Below, piece after piece: positions 29,701 through 37,734 of a DNA stretch of 64,000 bases (positions are counted from its first letter, which is position 1; each line of letters begins with the position of its first letter). This DNA comes from Microbulbifer sp. MI-G (GTDB lineage Bacteria > Pseudomonadota > Gammaproteobacteria > Pseudomonadales > Cellvibrionaceae). The translations under genes and the position numbers were made by a program. The notes beneath the pieces are model-generated. The model ran no database searches, had not been told where the DNA came from, and saw only the letters and a list, made by a program, of their open reading frames with translations. The stretch spans positions 1,725,501 through 1,789,500 of the forward strand of contig NZ_CP098023.1 in the NCBI RefSeq assembly GCF_030440425.1, given 5' to 3'.

Positions 29701-29845
29701 GCAGATGCAGCTCTATGTAAAGAATGTATTTGACGATGCACCCATTACGGATTTCTTTACCAATAGCGATGATACCGGGCTTAGCGCCAATGTATTTACC
29801 CTGGACCCGCGCATTGTGGGTTTTAGCATCTATAAAGGCTTCTAA
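26780..29845 (+). CDS. TonB-dependent receptor (no STN domain), paralogue of the 9237 receptor
   Basis: A 1021-aa outer-membrane receptor. The N-terminus is an unusually long signal region (about residues 1-47: basic RKPQKKRIAQAIRQAQ, then TAPLWCSAAVACLAMTATPAIAQ). It is followed by the TonB box region (EEITVTAQKIEES), the plug (LRGPQGTLYGRNATAGVVNM, about 150-175) and a 22-strand-type barrel ending FSIYKGF. It aligns with the 9237 receptor over its whole length from Met121 of that protein, with long identical stretches (QIVDRISFNENFDTETWG-like, DAPNGGRGF, TDFFTNSDDTGLSANVFTL). It lacks the STN domain and has no sigma/FecR genes beside it, so it is transport only. GC-rich, host-like codons. 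AAGAGGAA precedes the ATG and a terminator follows. Confidence 0.93.
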   Translation: MLDFRKPQKKRIAQAIRQAQPINHTAPLWCSAAVACLAMTATPAIAQSDGEADSKAIEEITVTAQKIEESIQDVPIAVSAISGDTMGDLKVERGDELVRAVPNVNFSKANFSTYNFAIRGVGTKAISASTDPAVAVSFNNAPMIRNRLYEQEFFDVQRVEVLRGPQGTLYGRNATAGVVNMLPQMPTPEFESNIKGEVGSYNTRRTSAMLNVPLGDTLAMRFSGAMTKRDGYDYNAFTDNDVNDRDLYSTRVILQWEPSEAFSANLIWQHFEEDDNRSRTGKQLCSRDPGLDMVGDTEVSERLRPQFSQGCLPGSLYDEDAYGAPNARSFAFTRIFALGIGGDLGWTAAPSDGGEPVPLFKTDIDPYGNVQQSRDLREINTSYDPVFRAENDVAQLNLELALGDSLRLFAQSTYAKDDYYSSQDYNRYVSDAVFNDSEGLWRLAGEWVQSTTPGITPGGIFTDPQLGPSDRMLAVDISQSDNSQWSHELRLQSSFDGPFNFSLGANYLDFESQDDYYVFNNVFSYIAYVIYSPERDEDGFIIKGTCDDEETGECIYVDPNPLGQLNEEGHNYFLSRNLVKTRSSALFGETYWQMTDDVKLTAGLRYTEDKKTATPIPSQLLLGTQINTVTGPRSGASSGGKTRRGYPQGEDIEQEWQEYTGRLVLDWRSETPFTDETLFYVSFAHGYKGGGSNPPRVDIDTEVVQYQPLANTFDPEFVNAFEFGAKNTLLDGSLNLNVTAFYYDYKDYQVSQIVDRISFNENFDTETWGLELESAWQITPNTRMDMNLGYLKTRIADGEESIDVMNRTQGNEDWVVVRPGLQVPSNCIAPRYLVEDILNSFYPDKELPLAQVCAGSERWGTYTSPDFQNQDSRFPWNLLLGLGYTYNPLEDAPNGGRGFSADLSGNELPNAPRFTANLGLEHVIQVMDWDLKLRADYYRQGESYARVYNTEYDRLEAWSNLNVSATFTQPEWDLQMQLYVKNVFDDAPITDFFTNSDDTGLSANVFTLDPRIVGFSIYKGF

Positions 29846-29876
29846 ACAAGGTGGTTAAAATCGACTAACCGCCATT

Positions 29877-29905
29877 GGCCACGGTTACCCTGCCGTGGCC
29901 TTTTT
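29877..29905 (+). terminator. Intrinsic terminator of the TonB receptor gene
   Basis: 8-bp stem GGCCACGG/CCGTGGCC with an 8-nt loop and TTTTT directly after, 31 bp past the stop codon. Confidence 0.9.
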
Positions 29906-30017
29906 CATTCATTTCCCGCCTCTCATCCGGGGGCCTCCGGTTCAGCCTGTTGCTTGACATCAAAAAATAAACCCAACAAGTGATTGGATTGCAGGATTAA
30001 TTTTAGGTTTTGCCCAA

Positions 30018-30494
30018 CTAGGGAAAATTAAAGGATATCTGAGGGGAGGGGTAAAGTATGCCGTCAAATTGGCATGGAGGATTGCCTGGAGTATCGACGG
30101 TAAGTATAGCCATATCAAAGGAAATTTCACCAGTAGCCTGTTCAAATACACTGCTTAGATCTCCAATACATTCGTATCCACCTGTCCAAACGCCCCATAA
30201 TCTTACATTTTTTATTGTTACCGACTCTGGATCGCTAGCCGTTAATTCATATGGTAGATCCTCAACAACGGTGTAACAAAATCCTCCGATTATAGGCTCA
30301 ATTGATAAAGAGGTGATAATTGCAGTAGAGCCATCCAGCCGTCCGCTACCGGATACTTCAGAAGAACAAAAAAATTGCCATTGTAATTCCAAATAACCCG
30401 AAAAGGTAAATTCCCCGGTTGGAGACCAAATTACGGCACAAGTCTGCCCTGAGAAGAAACCTAATAATGCCACTAAAGATAATTGTTTTATCAT
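30018..30494 (-). CDS. Small secreted protein, paralogue of the 30731 protein
   Basis: From Met at 30494 (MIKQLSLVALLGFFSGQTCA, a signal peptide) the precursor is 158 aa. The mature protein is a cysteine-containing all-beta-looking domain: WSPTGEFTFSGYLELQWQFFCSS, then VTIKNVRLWGV, GYECIGDLSSVFEQATGEISFDMA, PPCQFDGILYPSP. The order of cysteines and the VTIKNV and CxGDLxxxxxQATGxIxF segments match the protein encoded at 30731-31210. Both loosely resemble the PraB-type small secreted proteins of pseudomonads; this resemblance is weak. Function unknown, probably extracellular or periplasmic. Confidence 0.75.
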   Translation of the reverse strand: MIKQLSLVALLGFFSGQTCAVIWSPTGEFTFSGYLELQWQFFCSSEVSGSGRLDGSTAIITSLSIEPIIGGFCYTVVEDLPYELTASDPESVTIKNVRLWGVWTGGYECIGDLSSVFEQATGEISFDMAILTVDTPGNPPCQFDGILYPSPQISFNFP

Positions 30495-30619
30495 GATGTT
30501 ATCTTTAAAAAAATAGAACATCTTTCAAAAGATAATAGAATTGCCGGAGAGCGAAAAATAAGACTGTTTAAGAATATCTACCTCACCCCGGAGGTTAATT
30601 ACTAACTAGGGTGCATAGT

Positions 30620-30652
30620 AAAAAACGCCATCAACAGAAACTGCTGATGGCG
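30620..30652 (-). terminator. Intrinsic terminator of the 30731 gene
   Basis: On the minus strand, CGCCATCA pairs with TGATGGCG around an 11-nt loop and is followed by TTTTTT. It lies about 80 bp past the stop codon. Confidence 0.8.
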
Positions 30653-30730
30653 CTCTTTAGCCGGGCTATCGATTGGCTACCCGGCACAGATAGCACAAAC
30701 GACCATTAAAATGGGTCGTAACGAATGCCT

Positions 30731-31210
30731 CTAAGGGGTATAGGATACTGCCGGTGTGGTATCTACTTTGCCGTTAACCTTACAGGGGTTACCACCAGCT
30801 GGATTGGAGGGGATCTCTGCATTAGTAAACTCGATCACTCCGGTAGCCTGATCCAGAGTGCCAACCAGATCGCCCAAACAGTCACCGGTAATCCCCTGTA
30901 CATCCACATTCTTGATGGTGACAACATCGTTGAGACCACCTTCCAGCTCATAGGGGAAATTAAAAAAGCCGACCAAGCCGCAAAGAGTACCGGTCAGTGA
31001 CAGGGCATTGATTTCGGCATCCCCTGCAGCGTTGATAGTAGCCATACCATTCAGGGTACAAGATAGTTGAATACCCTTTTCTACTGTAAAGCCAGGTTGA
31101 CTCAATAAGGTTGGTGTAGAGCTAGCGGGCGCCCAGGTCTCCGCATTGGCCAGCCCAGCAAAACCGGTGGCGGCGAGGGTAAGAGATACAGCAGTAAGAA
31201 ATTTTTTCAT
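30731..31210 (-). CDS. Small secreted protein (PraB-like), paralogue of the 30018 protein
   Basis: From Met at 31210 (MKKFLTAVSLTLAATGFAGLANA, a clean signal peptide) the precursor is 159 aa. The mature part has WAPASSTPTLL, VEKGIQLSCTLNGMATI, INALSLTGTLCGLVGFFNFPYEL, VVTIKNVDVQGITGDCLGDLVGTLDQATGVIEF and NPCKVNGKVDTTP. Repeated short beta-strands with four or five cysteines recall PraB-like secreted proteins, which in pseudomonads are associated with adhesion or alkane growth; the link is tentative. It has its own terminator, separating it from the paralogue downstream. Confidence 0.8.
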   Translation of the reverse strand: MKKFLTAVSLTLAATGFAGLANAETWAPASSTPTLLSQPGFTVEKGIQLSCTLNGMATINAAGDAEINALSLTGTLCGLVGFFNFPYELEGGLNDVVTIKNVDVQGITGDCLGDLVGTLDQATGVIEFTNAEIPSNPAGGNPCKVNGKVDTTPAVSYTP

Positions 31211-32119
31211 GGTAATCATTCTCTCCAAGTTAGTAAGTGCACTACGCGGCACAAAGGATCATTGCCTGCGAGTACTGCCCGGCATTGGCCGGGTATCCTG
31301 CAGCCTAATTGCCCCAGGTGTCCGGGGCATGACAGCGTGATTGCAGCACAAGGAATTGCAAAATTTTTATATAACCTCAGTACAAAAAATCTACTTATAT
31401 AACTATTGTGACAATCCATTGTTATTTGTGCAAAACACGCAGCCGTATCCTTATGCCGCTGCAGAAAACCACAGGCGCTTTAAGGCATTGCCCTTTAACG
31501 AAGGATATTAAACAAGCAGTGGTCCTATTGGTCTGTGAGTTTTCAGTAACTTAAGACGCGGTAAACCACCTGCAGGGGGGATAGCTGCGACAATTTGGCG
31601 TATTTTTTTTCATTTCACCGGAAAAATTAGATCCACGTTGGGTGTGAACACAGATTCTGCGTTGACTGCCAGTATCTGATTTTAGGGCTGAGCCGGGACA
31701 TGAGGTAACGGTGGGCATGTGCTGTGATGGGATTTTTTGAGAAAGCTGATTTCTTACAAGGGTATTTCCGATACTCAGGATGCCGAATGCGTGTGGTATG
31801 GATATTTTTCTGTTTTTGACAGCGAGTGTAAGAGTAAGTAGTTACTTATTCCGATACTTTCCGGGGTGGTTATTGTCCAAAGAACGCCAATAAAGTCAGG
31901 TAAGTTCTTTCAGTTTCCCTGGTGTGCAGTGCGTATTGCTTCGATATCTATAGTTAATAGAAATCACACAGCTGAGTGACACAAAGAGTAGTTCCGCTTG
32001 GCTGGCCTATCGCAATACCATTACCTGCGGCCAGCCCGGTGTGATTTGTGAAAACAATTTCTACCAGCGCAGTGATTTGTTGTTAGCCGCTGATAATACC
32101 CTGAGTGATGCTGGCACTT
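31211..32119. other. Intergenic region with a possible gene fragment
   Basis: No intact gene. At about 31951-32130 (+) an open frame without a good start codon reads AWLAYRNTITCGQPGVICENN and SDLLLAADNTLSDAGTFT. It has host-like codons and a cysteine pair that look like part of a secreted protein, possibly the end of a lost gene. I cannot identify it. Confidence 0.4.
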
Positions 32120-32935
32120 TTACGGGAGCGCCCATTCCGGGGCCGGAAACTGCCAGACATTTTGTACAGCCATCTGGAAGAGGTTATTGCCGTTATCGAG
32201 AGCAACAAATTCCTGTCTGCCGATGGCAGCACCGATAATTTCGCCCTGTTCATCTAATAAAACACAATTGAATTTTATATCTCCCGAAGCGGCGTTAAAA
32301 ATTGGATCGACGCTTTGAAAGCGAAGATATAGATTCCTGGGGTGATTGATACGAAAGTGATTGGTGCCCTGAACGAGGTAATCGCCGTCCACGGCAACGG
32401 TGCCCGGTGGTACTGATATCCCCATGGCCCCACCCCAGGACCCGGTTAAGGTGGAGCTGAGCCCCTGCGCCCCAACAAACATCACAAACTGCCGGTCATA
32501 TACGATCTGGCCATTCTTTGCGATTTTCCGGTTGTCTCTGCCACTGATCGGTAAGTGGTAGGCACGGTAGTTATTTCTTGGGTCAAATACAGATTCCATC
32601 AGCAGGATGTTGCCGAAATCCGCAGAGCCGCTGGTTAAATCGATACCATAGCGCGCCTGAAAATAGTCAATGGCCAATTGCCTGCGCTCAAGTTTTTCTG
32701 TTTCACTGCGGCCCATGATCAGAGTGTCAAATTCATCCGGGGTCGGCGGGGTAAAGGATGGGTCGTCCGGGTCATAGATCCCGTTTGCCATCAGTAAAGC
32801 CGTGCCACCGGTAGGTGGATTGGGGTTTTCGTCGTTCTTTCCCGGAATGCCGTCGGCGACCGCCAGGGGAGAGAACCCGGTCAGATACAGCGCAAGTGCC
32901 AGTGAAGGCAGCAATGGCATGAGAAACTTCTTCAT
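32120..32935 (-). CDS. Hypothetical secreted protein (271 aa)
   Basis: I do not recognise the family. A signal peptide is clear (residues 1-27, LLPSLALALYLTGFSPLAVA). A proline/aspartate-rich linker follows (about 28-70, DENPNPPTGG, DPDDPSFTPPTPDEFD), then a globular part with YFQARYGIDL, ESVFDPRNNYRAYHLPISGRDNR, VYDRQFVMFVGAQGLSSTLTGSWGG and NHFRINHPRNLYLRFQS. There is one cysteine only, so no disulphide scaffold. The helix-turn YFQARYGID and the plan of an unstructured leader plus beta-rich domain suggest a periplasmic or outer-membrane-associated protein. Confidence 0.7.
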   Translation of the reverse strand: MKKFLMPLLPSLALALYLTGFSPLAVADGIPGKNDENPNPPTGGTALLMANGIYDPDDPSFTPPTPDEFDTLIMGRSETEKLERRQLAIDYFQARYGIDLTSGSADFGNILLMESVFDPRNNYRAYHLPISGRDNRKIAKNGQIVYDRQFVMFVGAQGLSSTLTGSWGGAMGISVPPGTVAVDGDYLVQGTNHFRINHPRNLYLRFQSVDPIFNAASGDIKFNCVLLDEQGEIIGAAIGRQEFVALDNGNNLFQMAVQNVWQFPAPEWALP

Positions 32936-33528
32936 GGTGCACCCCTATCGTTGTTTGTGGTGATTGTGCAGAGGCGGGGGGCTGCCTCATCAACTGGAAA
33001 AGCGCATTCATATAGCACTTAGGTGGGGCTTTGTGCAGGCCCACTGTAACATTTTGGTGATGCCTTATGCGACTACTTTAGTCAATTGGAAGTGCATTTT
33101 GACGTATGTTCAGTCGTAAACTGACCAGGTTCCGGTTGGAGTTGAGTGGTCGGGCCAGAAGTGATTGCTGGAGATCTTTTGAGGATTATTACCCACCTTT
33201 ATGTTTGCTGCTCAAAGAAATACATTGATCGTCAATATGGTGCAAATTGATTTTTAGTGGAATGGGGATTTGTTGACATTGGCCACATGGGGAAACACTG
33301 GATTTATTGAACACGGATTTACAGGGAGGATTGGCCTGGACACCATGGTTAGGTTCTGAGGTATTTCTGGTCCAGGGGCCTGCTTAGCGGGCTTCTTTAC
33401 CCGATAATTTACAGGTGCAATAATAGTGCCTAGCAATCACTATTGGGAAATAGTTGTAGTGAGCACTGCTCCACCAAGATTCTAAAGTAGCAGTTTTCCA
33501 CTCCATTCAATGCCTGTTCGGAGGCACT
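32936..33528. other. Intergenic, nothing recognised
   Basis: No supportable gene or RNA; only short frames without motifs. A GGAGG Shine-Dalgarno at the right end belongs to the next gene. Confidence 0.5.
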
Positions 33529-33828
33529 ATGAAAACCGGGTCCCCTGAAATCATTCCCCTCAAGAGGGGGTTGCTCTACGTGGTTCTGGCCACAGCCCTT
33601 ATCGTGTTAATCCCTTTAATCGCCATGCAGCTCATCCAGGAAATGCAGTGGGATATTGCCGATTTCATGATCCTGGGAGGGATAACCTTTGCCTTGGGCA
33701 GTTTATTCATTCTTGTTGCCAGGAAAATGCCGCGCAAAAAGTTGCTTATCGGTGTCATTTTCCTTTTGATTCTCTGCTATCTATGGGCTGAACTGGCAGT
33801 TGGGATTTTTACCCGCCTGGGCAGTTAG
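33529..33828 (+). CDS. Small three-helix membrane protein (99 aa)
   Basis: I do not recognise the family. Three hydrophobic segments (about residues 13-34, 42-62, 70-92) are separated by short loops; the basic loop ARKMPRKKLL (about 62-71) should be cytoplasmic. The start is well supported by GGAGG 7 nt upstream of the ATG. Stand-alone gene. Confidence 0.75.
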   Translation: MKTGSPEIIPLKRGLLYVVLATALIVLIPLIAMQLIQEMQWDIADFMILGGITFALGSLFILVARKMPRKKLLIGVIFLLILCYLWAELAVGIFTRLGS

Positions 33829-34738
33829 CGGGTGGTTTTTTACCAGGAGGAATCTGAATATCTGTGTGCCTCACTGAGACTGCGGGGAAAAGTGCTGGAA
33901 GAGCATTGAGGAAGATTGGGGTGCCACTCTATCCCAGTAGTGCCCAGTGCGAATTTGCAGGGTACTGTGAACGGCAGCCTGGTATTCTGTGGGTGCTGTG
34001 TAATAGCTGTTCCCGGAAAAAAGTAACGGAAACAGAAAACGCCCAAGCTGATGGACATACTGTAGTATTACTCATCGAGTACTCATCAATACAATGCCTG
34101 GGTAAGTTTTTCTATCCTGCAGAACACGCACTATTTCCTGCAGATGAAATCAACCTGCTTGCAGGATCGAAAGAAAAAAATTCCTCATGGCTATGCGTTC
34201 ACATCTGAGCGCCAAAGCCTAGTGCCTGCGGCGCGAATATGCGCTTATTCTTCATCAAGACTTCACAGCCAGTGCTTGTGTTGCCGATCGCGGCTGTTAA
34301 TATGACGCACGGGGACCGTCCCCCGCTTTTGATGGTAAGTGTCTGGATCCATATCTGGGAATTATTTTCGGAATACATTGTTGAGTAGTTTGAAAGTATA
34401 GGCTCTTTATTGTGTTTACCGATATCTGGCTTGTTCGGTTGGTTTTACAGTATTGACCGTTTCTGATTTATATCAATTCTGAAATCAATACATGCCGGAA
34501 AATTACTGTGCAGTGTAATACAGGTACCGGTTGCCAGCCCCTGGAGAAGACATAGCTGGCATTGCGGTCGTATTTTCGGAATAACAGCGCAATAACTACC
34601 GGAAGTTTTGATTGATAACCCAATAAATACCAAATGCCTGTTTATGCAGCATGGGCTTGATTTGTCCCGGCGTCGGTCCAGCGCTGATCACTCTATGGAT
34701 TTTTGAGTCACCAATTGACCTACTATAAGGAGATAGTA
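33829..34738. other. Intergenic, nothing recognised
   Basis: About 0.9 kb with open frames on both strands but no recognisable protein, RNA or mobile element. Confidence 0.4.
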
Positions 34739-35710
34739 ATGAGGATATTGCGTTTTCTTTCAACAATTGCCACGGGGTTGTTATTGAGCCTGAGTGGTAC
34801 TTGTATTCTGGCACAGACCTTTCACGCCACCATGGTGATTGACCGCAGTGGCTCCATGACAGCCACAACAATGCGTAATGGTATCGCCAGTACTCGCTGC
34901 AAAGATGCCCTGTCTGCTGCCAAGGACAAAATCAACAACAGTCTTGTGGGAGGTACACAGATTAGCGTATGGACCTTCCAAAACAGTACCTATACCAATC
35001 GTACCGGTGGCTTTGTTTCCAAGACCAATGCCATACAGGCCATAGACCTGTTGGCCGCACAGAGCTGCTCGGGTACCACGCCACTGGCACACACGGTCTG
35101 CTCTGCCATCGATGACCTGGCGCTGGCCACACCGCTGCTCTACCGCACACTGTGGGTCCTCACCGATGGCGAGGAAAATTCCAGCGCGGGGCTCAGTTGT
35201 GGGGGATCGAGTGACGCTGACGGTGTGGAGCCCTGGGAGACCCTGAGTTGGCAGGGCAGGGTTTGGCATGAATTATTCCCTTCAGATACACCGCCCTATC
35301 AGACCGCGGGAGCCGGCGTAGCGACTGTGCCTATCTATTTCGGGGTTTTTGGCGATTATATCGGCCTGTCCCGTTACAGTGAGCCTGTGGCCCTGGCCGG
35401 TGATACACCGGCGGTCTCCTTCAGTCATCAATTCGCACCCGGTGATGCGGGTGGCCTGTTCAACACCATGGCCGCGGCCTCTGGCGGTTACGTTGCACTT
35501 ATTGATGACTCGGCCAGCATCCCCACGACTTCCCGTTTTGATGTGAATGGGGATGGATGCGTGGACCAGAATGACCTGATAAAAATGCTGCCCTACCTGG
35601 GCAAGCGGGTGCCCGATGCTCCCGCATCGCTGGATGTGAATGGGGATTTTGTCGTAAACACCCGCGATTACAATCTGGTCACTGCTAATTCCGGGTTGGG
35701 CTGCAAATAG
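34739..35710 (+). CDS. Secreted von Willebrand factor A protein with C-terminal dockerin-like calcium repeats
   Basis: The 323-aa precursor starts at the ATG behind AAGGAGAT, giving a signal peptide (about residues 1-25, FLSTIATGLLLSLSGTCILA). The VWA domain (about 28-240) carries the MIDAS motif DRSGS (Asp35, Ser37, Ser39), the threonine in SGTTPLAHTV and the strand WVLTDGEENSS. The last 50 residues hold two EF-hand-like loops, DVNGDGCVDQNDL and DVNGDFVVNTRDY, in the pattern of dockerin type I repeats. VWA domains bind protein ligands through a divalent metal; dockerins bind cohesins in cellulosomes, but lone repeats of this type are also common in secreted proteins. Extracellular adhesion or complex assembly is inferred. 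A terminator follows. Confidence 0.88.
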   Translation: MRILRFLSTIATGLLLSLSGTCILAQTFHATMVIDRSGSMTATTMRNGIASTRCKDALSAAKDKINNSLVGGTQISVWTFQNSTYTNRTGGFVSKTNAIQAIDLLAAQSCSGTTPLAHTVCSAIDDLALATPLLYRTLWVLTDGEENSSAGLSCGGSSDADGVEPWETLSWQGRVWHELFPSDTPPYQTAGAGVATVPIYFGVFGDYIGLSRYSEPVALAGDTPAVSFSHQFAPGDAGGLFNTMAAASGGYVALIDDSASIPTTSRFDVNGDGCVDQNDLIKMLPYLGKRVPDAPASLDVNGDFVVNTRDYNLVTANSGLGCK

Positions 35711-35754
35711 CATGGGTGGCTCACGGGTGTATTCCTGAGCCTGGTTGTGCACCC

Positions 35755-35787
35755 GGCAGCCAAGCCTGACCGGTTTGGCTGCCGCTT
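35755..35787 (+). terminator. Intrinsic terminator of the VWA protein gene
   Basis: GGCAGCCAA pairs with TTTGGCTGCC (one bulge) around a GC-rich loop, followed by GCTTTTC, about 45 bp past the stop codon. Confidence 0.8.
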
Positions 35788-35962
35788 TTCCGCCGGTGCA
35801 ACTGTGGGTTTGCCCGCTGTTCAGGGGTGTGCGCAGACCGGCGACAGGCATTGCCGTTTCGGGTGTCGTTTAACCCCAGCGTCTATCGGCGTGCGGATAA
35901 AGAGTGCCGATTGAAGGCCCACTTTGAGCTTGCGAAAAGCGAAAGACAGTCGGTTGGACTTG

Positions 35963-36205
35963 TCAGGTTTCCTGCCTGGGCTGCGTTTCCTGCGGCAGAT
36001 CATTGCAAACAGTACAGTGCATCCCTTTTCGGAAATAGTAAACGCGAATCACGGCAAAGAGTGCGACTGAGGCCAGTGACCACAGGATGCCAAACTCCAC
36101 TGCATATGCCAGCCCTCTTCCCTTCCAGTATTGAATACCGGCGAGCATAAGAAAGGTCATTGGGATTGCAAAAGCATATTGCACACTCCATTTTTTTACA
36201 GGCAT
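35963..36205 (-). CDS. Small two-helix membrane protein (80 aa)
   Basis: Starting at MPVKKW (ATG 36205, behind AGGGGG), the protein has two membrane segments (about residues 7-23 and 34-53). A polar tail follows, containing HCTVCNDLPQE, a CxxC near the C-terminus that could bind metal or form a disulphide. A longer frame from 36241 is possible but has a weaker ribosome-binding site. No family recognised. Confidence 0.6.
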   Translation of the reverse strand: MPVKKWSVQYAFAIPMTFLMLAGIQYWKGRGLAYAVEFGILWSLASVALFAVIRVYYFRKGMHCTVCNDLPQETQPRQET

Positions 36206-36457
36206 GTAACCCCCTGATAGGAATTGATGCATAAAAGCCACAGTGGCAGGTAACCACTAGGCTGCCCAGGGGTGCTTCTGAGCGTGTAGAATGACTGCAC
36301 CGGTTGGGGTAATCCTACCACACCACTCAAATCACGCCAGTTAACCCGGTTGCGCTGAAAGGGGTGATTGGGCTATAGGTGCAGTCTGTGGGGTATCCTC
36401 GAGGGCCATCCATCCGGTCTTTAAACCTGTCTCCTCCCGCCAGTAAAATACCGCCTA

Positions 36458-37357
36458 TCAGAAGGAGTATTTTCTCGGCCGGAGCGGGGATTTGAATACC
36501 TGCTCCAGCCCTTTATCGTAGCCGGGATTCACCACTGTGCCGTGGTTCTCACGGTCGAAAATGCGCTTGTGCAGGCTAAGGCTGTTATAGTTGCGGGATT
36601 CAAGACGCTGGAGCATATCCCCGAAATCCCGCACGCCACACACGGACATGTCGTCCACGCAAGTCTCTTCGCCGCCGATAAAGAGATACACACTTTTGGG
36701 CAGATCAGAATGCCGCTCCGCATACGCCACTTCACTCTCCAGGATTTGCTTCCCGGCCCACCAGATACTGGGACTGCCAATGACATAGCGATCAAAACTG
36801 TCGGTGTGATTGAACAGGGTGTGCAGGGCGAACAGCCCCCCCAGGGCATGGCCGGCGACTGTCTCGTCGTTTTCATCCCCCATAAACGCATTATTGATAA
36901 AGGGTTTTAACTCTTTCTGGATAAATTCCAGGAAGCGGTCTGCGCCACCACCTAACAGGGCACCCTGAATTTCCCCCGGTACGGGGGTGAAATCGGTCAG
37001 GCGCATCCTGAGGCTGCTACTGTCGATTGGGTGGGAAATGCCAACGAGAATCACTGGCGGTATTTTTGCCTTTCCCCGTGCATCCGGTATCTGCTCCTGA
37101 ATCAGGTTGGGGGCGGTCATCGGGAAGTGCATAAAGCCATCGGTCATATAGATGACCGGGTATCGGGTATTGGCTTCGGGATTATAGGTTAGAGGCAGTA
37201 ACACATCGATCACGAACCCCCGCTCCAGAAGTTCGGAATGAAAGTGGTAAGACAGGATGCCCTGACGTGTAAACGGGGTGGGTTCGGCAGTACCCGCCTG
37301 AACTAATTGTGCTGCCAGGGCCATCAGGACCAGTATCCATAAGCCAATTATTTTCAT
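36458..37357 (-). CDS. Secreted alpha/beta-hydrolase of the esterase D/IroE type with Ser-to-Ala at the nucleophile
   Basis: From Met at 37357 (behind GGTGGGAT) the precursor is 299 aa, with a signal peptide (1-21, LWILVLMALAAQLVQA). The family core is present: RYPVIYMTDGFMHF, PPVILVGISHP, ADRFLEFIQKELKPFI, VAGHALGGLFALHTLF, YVIGSPSIWW and the catalytic His in DRENHGTVV. The nucleophile elbow, normally GHSxGG, reads GHALGG; the residue is Ala171 (codon GCC at 36845-36847). One base (T to G) would convert a serine TCC codon. The enzyme is therefore predicted to lack hydrolase activity unless another residue substitutes. A long open frame upstream of the chosen start (to 37456) is not supported by a ribosome-binding site. 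Confidence 0.85.
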   Translation of the reverse strand: MKIIGLWILVLMALAAQLVQAGTAEPTPFTRQGILSYHFHSELLERGFVIDVLLPLTYNPEANTRYPVIYMTDGFMHFPMTAPNLIQEQIPDARGKAKIPPVILVGISHPIDSSSLRMRLTDFTPVPGEIQGALLGGGADRFLEFIQKELKPFINNAFMGDENDETVAGHALGGLFALHTLFNHTDSFDRYVIGSPSIWWAGKQILESEVAYAERHSDLPKSVYLFIGGEETCVDDMSVCGVRDFGDMLQRLESRNYNSLSLHKRIFDRENHGTVVNPGYDKGLEQVFKSPLRPRKYSF

Positions 37358-37734
37358 TTTTATCCCACCATCAGTCAGCATGATGACCTTGGTAATCAGT
37401 ATGCCGGCCGGGTTTATCCGTGTGCCTACCTGCCTTAGAGGGCTGTCAAGACTCATAAGCCTATCAGATGGACTATGACAACGGCTACCTGGCAGTGTGT
37501 TTCCTGTCGCAAAGATGTGTAAATACGTCTCAAGTGGAGAAAAGCCATGTATCGGTGGGCTAAAGGCAGGCTTATGCCTACTTTAATATATGCGGTACCA
37601 GCAGGGGGGTACGTTGGTAACTCAGCCATCAGTGTCAAGTCGGGGTGGGGGGCAACAGTAATCCTGTTGCCCGACCAGTCAATACGCGGGGTTTGCACTT
37701 TTGCGGCATGCCTTCTTTTTGAAAGGAAACTATT

